Below, one piece after another: positions 1-5,031 of a stretch of 5,031 bases of DNA. Both the position numbers and the translations under genes were made by a program. The notes beneath the pieces were generated by a model that saw only the letters and a program-made list of their open reading frames with translations, made no database searches and had not been told where the DNA came from. Every line of letters starts with the position of its first letter. Within the stretch, counting starts at the first letter, position 1. Source of the stretch: JBEATZ01 sp041178545 (GTDB lineage Bacteria; Planctomycetota; UBA1135; UBA2386); assembly GCA_041178545.1 (NCBI GenBank), contig JBEGVB010000067.1:1-5031 (forward strand). The letters are read 5' to 3'.

Positions 1-909
1 CACGCCCTCTACGGCGACACGCTGGCCGCCCACTCCGTGGTGGCGGTGGGCGTGTTCGACGGCGTGCACCTTGGGCACCAGCGGTTGCTGCACGAACTGC
101 TGCTGCTCGCGTCCAGCCACGGCGGCGTGCCCACCGTGGTCACCTTCCGCAACCACCCGGACGAGGTGCTGCGCGGCACCCAGCCCCAGCTCCTCGTGAG
201 CGTGCCGCACCGCTTGCGCCTGCTGCGGCGCGCCGGCGTCCAGCGCCTCGTGCTGCTGGACTTCGAGCCGCGGCTGCAGTCGATGACCGCACGCGAGTTC
301 GCGCAGCGCATCCTCGTCGATCGGCTGCACGCACGCGCCCTGTTGCTCGGCTACGACTCTGCGCTCGGCCGCGACCGCGAGGGCACACCCGGGCGCTTTG
401 CCGAACTGGGGCGCGAACTCGGCTTCGAGGTGCGGCGCGGCGAGCCCTTCCTCGTCGACGGCAGGGTGGTCTCCTCCACCGCGATCCGCACCGCGGTCAC
501 CACGGGCGACCTCGCGCTCGCCCAGCGTTACCTCGGCCGCTGGCCGTCCACGTTCGGAACCGTGGTGCGCGGCGACGGCCGCGGCAAGCACCTGGGCTGG
601 CCGACAGCCAACCTCGTGCCGCAGGCAGGCGTGCAGCCGCCCGCGGGGGTGTACGCGGTGCAGGTGCTCCTCGACGGCAACGTGCACGGCGGCATCGCCA
701 ACCTCGGCGTCCACCCCACCTTCGGGGCGGCGGACAAGCCGCTGCTGGAGGTGCACCTGTTCGACTTCGACGCCGACCTCTACGGCCGCGAGCTGGAGGT
801 GTGCTTCCTCGCGCACCTGCGCGGCGAGCAGCGCTTTGCTGGTGCCGAACAACTCAAGGCGCAGGTGGCAGCCGATGTCGTGCGCGCGCGCGGCATCCTG
901 CGGTCCTGA
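1..909 (+). CDS. ribF: Bifunctional riboflavin kinase / FMN adenylyltransferase (RibF), 5' end cut by window
   Basis: This cytoplasmic enzyme phosphorylates riboflavin to FMN and then adenylates FMN to FAD. The reading frame is open from base 1 and ends at TGA 907-909, giving 302 visible residues. The N-terminal adenylyltransferase domain shows the nucleotide-binding motif GVFDGVHLGH at visible residues 17-26, the GYDSALGRDREG block at 117-128 (family consensus roughly GxDFxFGxxRxG) and SSTAIR at 158-163. The C-terminal kinase domain starts near residue 186 with GTVVRGDGRGKHLGWPTAN, continues through GGIANLGVHPTFG, and has the likely catalytic Glu at about 250 in LEVHLFDFDADLYG. E. coli RibF is 313 residues with about 20 before the equivalent first motif; here 16 are visible, so only a few codons are probably missing. 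A GTG at 37 could be read as a start, but the coding-like frame upstream argues against it. The two phenylalanines of the GxDFxFG consensus are Ser and Leu here. Family assignment is very secure. Confidence 0.95.
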   Translation, partial: HALYGDTLAAHSVVAVGVFDGVHLGHQRLLHELLLLASSHGGVPTVVTFRNHPDEVLRGTQPQLLVSVPHRLRLLRRAGVQRLVLLDFEPRLQSMTAREFAQRILVDRLHARALLLGYDSALGRDREGTPGRFAELGRELGFEVRRGEPFLVDGRVVSSTAIRTAVTTGDLALAQRYLGRWPSTFGTVVRGDGRGKHLGWPTANLVPQAGVQPPAGVYAVQVLLDGNVHGGIANLGVHPTFGAADKPLLEVHLFDFDADLYGRELEVCFLAHLRGEQRFAGAEQLKAQVAADVVRARGILRS

Positions 910-928
910 CGCGGCCTCAAAGGCCGCG
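910..928. terminator. GC-rich hairpin between convergent genes, probable bidirectional terminator
   Basis: CGCGGCCT (910-917), loop CAA (918-920) and AGGCCGCG (921-928) form a perfect 8-bp stem. It starts on the base after the ribF stop codon and ends five bases before the stop codon of the opposing gene. Neither strand has a T-tract after the stem, so it is not a canonical intrinsic terminator. Its position in a 24-bp gap between two converging genes supports a role in ending or protecting both transcripts. A chance palindrome in GC-rich DNA is possible, but the exact fit to the gap makes it less likely. Confidence 0.6.
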
Positions 929-933
929 GCCGG

Positions 934-2202
934 TCAGCGCAGCGCCGGCAGGTCGGCCACCGCGAGCCGCGAGCCGGGCTTCACGAACACCATCTGGCAC
1001 ACGCCGAGGTGGCGTTCGGCAAAACCGCCCTCGCAGTAGGCGAAGTACCATTCGTAGGCGCGCAGCAGCGACGCGGGGTAGCCGAGTTCGAGCGCGTCGT
1101 CCCACCGCTCGCGCAGTGCGATCCGCCAGCGCCGCAGCGTCTCCGCATAGTGGTCGCCGATGTTCTCCAGGTGGAACAGCCGCAGGTCGGTGGCTTTGGT
1201 GGCCGCGTCGACGAGGGCCGTCACCGAGGGGATGAAGCTGCCCGGGAAGATGTGCTTCTGGATGTAGTCCACGCTGCGCAGGGCCGCGGCGTAGTACTGG
1301 TCCGCGAGGGTGATGGCCTGCAGCACCATGGCGCCGCCGGGCCTCAACAGGCTGCTGCACTTGGCGAGGTAGCCGGGCAGGAACTGGTGGCCCACCGCCT
1401 CCACCATCTCCACGCTCACCAGCTTGTCGAAGGTGCCCTGCAGGTCGCGGTAGTCCTGCTCCAGCAGGGTGATGCGGTCGCCCAGCCCGGCCGTCGCGAT
1501 GCGCTCGCGCGCCACCTGAGCCTGCCGGCGGGAGATCGTGGTGGTCGTGACGTGCGCACCAAACCTGCCTGCCGCGCACAGCGCCATCGAGCCCCAGCCG
1601 GTGCCGATCTCGACGAGTCGGTCCGCGGGGCCGAGCGCGATCTTGTTGCAGAGCCGCTCGAGCTTGGCCTGCTGTGCCTGTTCCAGCGACACCTGCTCGC
1701 TGGCGAACAAGGCCGACGAGTAGGTCATGGTGGGGTCGAGGATCAGGCTGAAGAAGTCGTTGCCGAGGTCGTAGTGCGCCGCGATGTTGCGGCGGCTGCC
1801 GCTGCGGTGGTTGCGGTTGCACCAGTGGACGAGGCGTGCGAGTGGCTGGGTCAGCCGTGCCAGCCCCGACTCGACGCCGTCCAGCACCTCGCGGTCGCGC
1901 ACGAACAGCCGCACCAGGCGTGCAGGCTCAACGCAGGTCCAGTGCCCCTCGACCCAGCTCTCACCCGCGCCGAGCGAGCCGCCGAAGGCCACGGCCTTCC
2001 AGAACGCGCCATCCATCACCTCGATGGTCACGGGGCCCAACGGGCCCTGCGCGTTGCCGACCATGGTCTCCGCATCCCCCTCCCGGACCACGAGCGCCCC
2101 GGACCGCAGCCCCTCCAGCCGCCGCAGGACCCGCGCGCGCAGCCAGCTCTGCACGAGGGTGCGCGGGCGCGCATCGCTGCGGGTTGCGGCGAGTTGGGTC
2201 AT
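934..2202 (-). CDS. Cyclopropane-fatty-acyl-phospholipid synthase family SAM methyltransferase
   Basis: The 422-residue protein is predicted to transfer a one-carbon unit from S-adenosylmethionine to the double bond of acyl chains in membrane phospholipids. Residues 1 to about 140 form the N-terminal CFA-type domain. The methyltransferase domain follows: FFSLILDPTMTYSSALF (150-166), SAM-binding motif VEIGTGWGS (197-205), EQDYRDL (248-254), VEMVEAVG (264-271), DYIQKHIFPG (312-321) and the family-typical end YCEGGFAERHLGVCQMVF with Cys390. By eye alignment to E. coli Cfa, Glu268, Tyr352 and Cys390 match Glu239, Tyr317 and Cys354, but the Cys139 and His266 positions appear to be Ser164 or its neighbour Ser163, and Gln295. 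That may mean a product other than cyclopropane. The ATG at 2202-2200 overlaps the stop of the upstream DUF1365 gene (ATGA), and the frame's further opening to 3102 only shadows that gene. No Shine-Dalgarno precedes the start; the bases before it are pyrimidine-rich. Family is secure; the exact product is not. Confidence 0.94.
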   Translation of the reverse strand: MTQLAATRSDARPRTLVQSWLRARVLRRLEGLRSGALVVREGDAETMVGNAQGPLGPVTIEVMDGAFWKAVAFGGSLGAGESWVEGHWTCVEPARLVRLFVRDREVLDGVESGLARLTQPLARLVHWCNRNHRSGSRRNIAAHYDLGNDFFSLILDPTMTYSSALFASEQVSLEQAQQAKLERLCNKIALGPADRLVEIGTGWGSMALCAAGRFGAHVTTTTISRRQAQVARERIATAGLGDRITLLEQDYRDLQGTFDKLVSVEMVEAVGHQFLPGYLAKCSSLLRPGGAMVLQAITLADQYYAAALRSVDYIQKHIFPGSFIPSVTALVDAATKATDLRLFHLENIGDHYAETLRRWRIALRERWDDALELGYPASLLRAYEWYFAYCEGGFAERHLGVCQMVFVKPGSRLAVADLPALR

Positions 2203-3023
2203 GGGGAGGAGGCTGTGCGCTTGGCAGGATGGGTGTGGAACGGGACGCGCTTCCACCACAGGAGCAGGGCGTTCCAGTGGATGGCGAGGACCACCTTCAG
2301 GGTGATCCACGGGTGCACCACCAGTGCCTTGGCGAGGTTGTACCCGGAGAGAGGCTGCCGCCGCAGCGACAATCGGGCCCCGAACCACACCGCGCCGTCC
2401 CTGCGGTTGACCATGTCCACCGAGAGGGTGTCGCCGGGGACGCTGAACTGCCACGCGTAGTCCATGTCCATGGGCAGGAACGGGCTGACGTGGAACTCCT
2501 TTGCGAACCCGCGGCGCAACGGTGCTCCGGGTGCGGCATCGGGGGCAGCCTGCACCAGGTACCGGTGGCGTTCCTGCCACGGCGTGTTGGTGATCTCGGC
2601 GAGGACCGAGACCAGCTGCCCGGAGCGGTCGTGGCAGTAGTAGAAGGTGACCGGGTTGAAGCAGTAGCCCCAGTACCGGAGGCTGGTGAGCACCTGGACC
2701 CGTCCGTCGGGCCGGTTCCCCCCGAGCCGCTCCACCTCGTCGAGCACGGCCTGCTTGAGCGGGACGTCCGCGGGGCCGAGGTAGTCGGCGCGCCGGAACC
2801 ACGCCGGGGCCATGCGCCGCGCGGACCAGAACCAGCGTCCGTCGAGGGCGTGGGGCAGTTCGTCGAGGTCGAGACCCACCAGGAAGAGCCGGTAGCGGAA
2901 ACCGTGCGGCACCGGCAGGTGGCGCTGGTGCTCCACCTCGCCGAACCAGAGCGCGCTGGCGAGCGGGTGCGGGTCGGGCCGTGCGGTGCCGGTCGTCACG
3001 GTGCGCAGCATGCGCGGCGGCAT
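2199..3023 (-). CDS. DUF1365 family protein, first gene of the lipid-modification operon
   Basis: This is a 274-residue member of the uncharacterised DUF1365 family, whose genes commonly sit beside CFA-synthase-family genes and sometimes beside flavin amine oxidases. Family signatures, counted from the start at 3023, are ALWFGEVEHQRHLPVPHGFRY (starting about residue 24), the LDLDELP block (51-57), WSARRMAPAWFRRADYLG (66-83), RYWGYCFNPVTFYYC (116-130), EITNTPWQERHRY (143-155) and KEFHVSPFLPMDMDYAW (175-191). Near the C terminus a hydrophobic stretch, about 232-257, could associate with membrane. No enzymatic residues are established for the family. The ATG at 3023 gives a normal length; ATG at 3011 and GTG at 2999 are alternatives, and none has a clear ribosome binding site. 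The frame stays open upstream to 3314, but that part overlaps the divergent peptidase gene and has no family similarity. The TGA at 2201-2199 overlaps the next gene's ATG, so the two proteins are probably translated together. Function in acyl-chain modification is inferred from context only. Confidence 0.92.
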   Translation of the reverse strand: MPPRMLRTVTTGTARPDPHPLASALWFGEVEHQRHLPVPHGFRYRLFLVGLDLDELPHALDGRWFWSARRMAPAWFRRADYLGPADVPLKQAVLDEVERLGGNRPDGRVQVLTSLRYWGYCFNPVTFYYCHDRSGQLVSVLAEITNTPWQERHRYLVQAAPDAAPGAPLRRGFAKEFHVSPFLPMDMDYAWQFSVPGDTLSVDMVNRRDGAVWFGARLSLRRQPLSGYNLAKALVVHPWITLKVVLAIHWNALLLWWKRVPFHTHPAKRTASSP

Positions 3024-3042
3024 GCGCGCGGTCGAGCGATGT

Positions 3043-3110
3043 GTAGGGCAACCCGACGGCCCAGAACGTCCCGAGTCGGGCCATTCGCACCAGAGCCCCC
3101 ACTGCCCTAC
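3043..3110. repeat. Inverted 8-mer pair GTAGGGCA / TGCCCTAC flanking the control region centre
   Basis: GTAGGGCA at 3043-3050 and TGCCCTAC at 3103-3110 are exact reverse complements separated by 52 bp. On each coding direction the motif therefore reads TGCCCTAC upstream of the gene it faces: about 20 bases before the DUF1365 ATG and 73 bases before the peptidase ATG. The right arm overlaps where a -35 box would lie for the -10 candidate at 3125. It could be a pair of sites for one regulator serving both promoters, or a coincidence. Confidence 0.35.
3070..3080. repeat. Central palindrome CCCGA-G-TCGGG, operator-like
   Basis: CCCGA (3070-3074) and TCGGG (3076-3080) are perfect inverted arms around one base. 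A second set of arms, GGCCC at 3058-3062 and GGGCC at 3078-3082, and CCCGAC at 3052-3057 with GTCGGG at 3075-3080, overlap the same area. The symmetry lies almost midway between the two 8-mer arms. This is the kind of arrangement a dimeric regulator could bind, but short GC palindromes are frequent in such DNA. Confidence 0.3.
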
Positions 3111-3124
3111 GGAATCCAGCGGGC

Positions 3125-3130
3125 TAGAAT
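3125..3130 (+). promoter_or_regulatory. Candidate -10 element TAGAAT for the peptidase gene
   Basis: TAGAAT matches five of six bases of the sigma-70 -10 consensus TATAAT and stands out in a GC-rich region. The hexamer 17 bp upstream, CTGCCC at 3102-3107, is a poor -35 (three of six). A start site near 3137 would give a leader of roughly 47 bases before the ATG at 3184. A GAATCC hexamer occurs at 3112-3117 and again at 3127-3132, the second overlapping this box. Confidence 0.35.
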
Positions 3131-3183
3131 CCGGGACACGATCGTCGCAAGTTGCCGCCTCGAGCTGACCACTGGACCATTTC

Positions 3184-5031
3184 ATGAACTTGAACTCCCT
3201 GCTCCCACTCTCATTCCTGCTCGGCATCGCCTGCGCAGGCTCCCTTGCCATGCCGGTTTCCGCGCAGAAGCAGGCTCCCGAGGCCGTGCTCCAGGAAGCC
3301 GCCTGGCGAAGCACCCCGGAGTGGCAGGACTTCGTCCAGCGCTACAGCCCGGCCTGGCAGGTCGAGTGGCACCCCGCCACCTCGTCGCCGAAGGCGATCT
3401 GGGGCAAGGGCATCCCGCTCGCAGACTGGCGTGAGAACTCCATCCAGGAGGCCCGCCGTCACGCGCACCAGCTGCTGCAGGACAACGCCCAGGTCCTGCG
3501 CCTCGGCCGCTCCGAGTTCCGCGAGACCATCGGCGCGCGGATGCACAAGACCTGGACCTTCACGTTCCAGCAGTACTACCAGGGCCTTGAGGTGATTGGC
3601 GGCCGCGCAGACGTGCGCGTGAACATGGTCGGCCGCGTGCCGATGTTCGGCGCAACGGCATGGCAGATCCCACAAGGCTTCGAGACCACCCCCGCCATCA
3701 CCGGCGGCACCGCCTGGCTGATCGCCTGGCAGAAGATGGGCACCGTGCCCACCGGCGCGCCGCAGCCCGCCGAGATCCCGGAGCCGCGCCTCGTGGTCTG
3801 GGGTGACCTCGACGCACAGTCGCCCGCAGCGGTCCACCTCGCCTGGGAGGTGCCCGTGAGCAACGTCGACGCCGAGGGCCGCGGCCCGATCGGCCGCTAC
3901 TACGTCGACGCACGCAAGGGCGAGATCCTCGACTTCGTCAACGACAAGCACGAGTGCGGCCTTGCGACGTGCAACTTCGCGGGCCACAAGGCCACGCCCA
4001 AGGACGTGGTCGTGCCCGCCATCGTCGCCGGCCCCGCACCCGCACCGGCCCCCGAGGGCTCGGCCCTCGTCGCCACCACGGTGACGGTGATGGCCTGGAC
4101 CCGCACGGGCGTCGATGCCTTCGACCCGCTCGTGAACGTGCCCATGCCCGGCCTCGTGCTGAGCGTGCCCGGCATCGGCAACGTGACCACGGACGACAAC
4201 GGCCAGTTCACCATCGACATCGCGGCGGACACGACGATCGCCGTGGGCAGCCTCGACGGACGCCACCACAACCCGATCTCGGGTGCCAACGCCCCCAGCG
4301 GCTCGTTCCTGGTCCAGCCGGGCGTGCCCAACACGATCCAGCTGCTGAACGCAGCATCGACCACCAACGAGGGCGCGCACACCACCACCTCGTACTGGGT
4401 CGACCGCACCAACCAGTACGTGCGCGGCATCCTCGGCAACACCGCGCAGCTCAACACCATCTCGGGCATGGGCGTGACGGTGAACATCGCGTCCACCTGC
4501 AACGCCTACTACACCGGCAACACGATCAACTTCTACCAAGCCGGCGGCGGCTGCTCGAACACGGCATTCTCGACGGTCGTCGCCCACGAGTGGGGCCACG
4601 GCATCGACGACCGCTACGGCGGCATCTCCCAGACCGACGGCCTGAGCGAGGGCTGGGGTGACGTCCTCGGCTGCTACCTGCTGGACACGCCCAGCCTGGG
4701 CAGCGGGTTCCAGACCGCCGGCGTGCCCCTGCGCAGCGGCAACAACACCGTGCAGTACCCGTGCTCGGGCTGCGGCGTGCACACCGCCGGCCAGTCGTGG
4801 ATGGGCTTCGCGTGGAAGCTGCGCAACAAGCTCGCCACCACCTTCGCCAACCGCGCCCAGGCCATCGCCCTCACCAACGACATCGTGGTGAGCACGCTGG
4901 CCGCCAACGCCCTCAACCAGCGCGACGCGGTCCGCGAGGTGTTCGTCGCCGACGACAACGACGGCGACCTCACCAACCAGACGCCCAACTGGAACGACCT
5001 GGTCTGGGCCTGCAACCAGCACTCGCTGCCC
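3184..5031 (+). CDS. Secreted zinc metallopeptidase of the M36/M4-like gluzincin type, 3' end cut by window
   Basis: The frame runs 616 residues from ATG 3184 without a stop to the window end. It is a predicted exported protease made as an inactive precursor. Residues 1-27 look like a Sec signal peptide (hydrophobic LLPLSFLLGIACAG, likely cut after VSA), though its start has no Lys or Arg. An FTP-like inhibitory segment with FQQYYQGLEVIGG lies near 127-140, and a PepSY-like segment near 200-250 ends in YYVDARKGEILDF. A Pro/Ala linker (about 276-292) leads to a segment, about 296-385, resembling a carboxypeptidase-regulatory/transthyretin-like beta sandwich (VPMPGLVLSVPG, TTDDNGQFTI). The catalytic domain has HEWGH at 468-472, a third zinc ligand Glu489 in SEGWGD and His533 in GVHTAGQSW, matching thermolysin's His231. 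Acidic DDNDGDLTNQTPN near 590-602 may bind calcium. Eight cysteines follow the signal peptide, including CSGC at 527-530. An in-frame TGA at 3166-3168 fixes the start to 3184. It is transcribed divergently from the DUF1365 operon, with no evident functional link. Catalytic type is secure; M36 versus M4 placement is less so. Confidence 0.92.
   Translation, partial: MNLNSLLPLSFLLGIACAGSLAMPVSAQKQAPEAVLQEAAWRSTPEWQDFVQRYSPAWQVEWHPATSSPKAIWGKGIPLADWRENSIQEARRHAHQLLQDNAQVLRLGRSEFRETIGARMHKTWTFTFQQYYQGLEVIGGRADVRVNMVGRVPMFGATAWQIPQGFETTPAITGGTAWLIAWQKMGTVPTGAPQPAEIPEPRLVVWGDLDAQSPAAVHLAWEVPVSNVDAEGRGPIGRYYVDARKGEILDFVNDKHECGLATCNFAGHKATPKDVVVPAIVAGPAPAPAPEGSALVATTVTVMAWTRTGVDAFDPLVNVPMPGLVLSVPGIGNVTTDDNGQFTIDIAADTTIAVGSLDGRHHNPISGANAPSGSFLVQPGVPNTIQLLNAASTTNEGAHTTTSYWVDRTNQYVRGILGNTAQLNTISGMGVTVNIASTCNAYYTGNTINFYQAGGGCSNTAFSTVVAHEWGHGIDDRYGGISQTDGLSEGWGDVLGCYLLDTPSLGSGFQTAGVPLRSGNNTVQYPCSGCGVHTAGQSWMGFAWKLRNKLATTFANRAQAIALTNDIVVSTLAANALNQRDAVREVFVADDNDGDLTNQTPNWNDLVWACNQHSLP

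Larger units (their letters stand above)
3024..3183. promoter_or_regulatory. Divergent intergenic control region
   Basis: This 160-bp gap separates the start of the minus-strand DUF1365/CFA operon from the start of the plus-strand peptidase gene, so it should carry promoters for both. It contains a pair of inverted 8-mers, a short central palindrome and one plausible -10 element facing the peptidase, each listed separately. I found no convincing sigma-70 or ECF-type promoter on the minus strand and no good Shine-Dalgarno for either gene. Confidence 0.6.

Noticed and set aside
398..1039. 213-codon plus-strand frame overlapping ribF and running into the opposing gene
   Set aside because: Ser/Arg/Ala-rich out-of-frame reading of ribF that crosses the terminator hairpin; no motifs.
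1009..2460. 483-codon open frame on the plus strand opposite the CFA-family gene
   Set aside because: No recognisable motif; it spans both the CFA gene and the end of DUF1365 in antisense, as expected of a codon-bias shadow.
2203..3102. N-terminal extension of the CFA-family frame
   Set aside because: This part is Arg/Pro/Ala-rich and is the DUF1365 gene read out of frame; family similarity begins only after the ATG at 2202.
3024..3183. ECF sigma (RpoE/ChrR-type) promoter for the DUF1365 operon
   Set aside because: Expected from related clusters, but I could not find a -35/-10 pair of that type on the minus strand with sensible spacing.
3184..3240. Lipoprotein signal with Cys17 as the lipid-bearing residue
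   Set aside because: The residues before the Cys are Gly-Ile-Ala; a lipobox normally has Leu, Val or Ile at the first of these positions, and the hydrophobic core continues beyond to a better VSA cleavage site.
3024..3314. 97-residue upstream extension of the DUF1365 frame
   Set aside because: It would overlap the divergent peptidase gene and cover the intergenic region; it has no family similarity, and the start at 3023 gives the usual length.
3211..5022. 603-codon open frame on the minus strand opposite the peptidase gene
   Set aside because: It is composed of low-complexity Val/Ala/Gly/Arg-rich sequence without domain motifs, and lies wholly antisense to a gene with clear catalytic motifs. 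Such frames arise from G+C-rich codon bias.

Overview
The window is G+C-rich bacterial DNA from a Gram-negative-looking lineage, densely coded with strong G/C bias at third codon positions. It holds four protein genes, two of them cut by the window edges. None of the three visible start codons has a convincing Shine-Dalgarno sequence. The exported metallopeptidase has a style (a D-x-N-D-G-D-L end motif, FTP and PepSY propeptide) that I associate from memory with Planctomycetota and myxobacteria. That lineage guess is weak and rests on no database search.

Layout: (1) Bases 1-909, plus strand: most of ribF, the bifunctional riboflavin kinase/FAD synthetase, missing only its first few codons. 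(2) Bases 910-933: a 24-bp convergent gap almost filled by a perfect 8-bp-stem hairpin, probably a two-way transcription stop. (3) Bases 934-3023, minus strand: a two-gene operon of a DUF1365 protein followed by a cyclopropane-fatty-acyl-phospholipid-synthase-family methyltransferase. The two genes overlap by the four bases ATGA. (4) Bases 3024-3183: a divergent intergenic region with dyad symmetries and a plausible -10 box. (5) Bases 3184-5031, plus strand: a secreted gluzincin metallopeptidase with signal peptide, FTP/PepSY propeptide, an inserted beta-sandwich-like domain and an HEWGH...E zinc site, still open at the window end.

The DUF1365/CFA-family pair probably modifies the acyl chains of membrane phospholipids using S-adenosylmethionine. 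It lacks the amine oxidase, sigma factor and anti-sigma genes that often accompany such pairs elsewhere. Two residues that hold bicarbonate in classical cyclopropane synthase appear replaced (Cys to Ser, His to Gln), so the product may be a methylated or methylene fatty acid and not a cyclopropane. ribF and the peptidase have no evident functional link to this operon. I see no mobile element, CRISPR array, tRNA or rRNA. No clearly new multi-gene system is visible; the most interesting points are the altered CFA active site, the peptidase architecture and the divergent control region.
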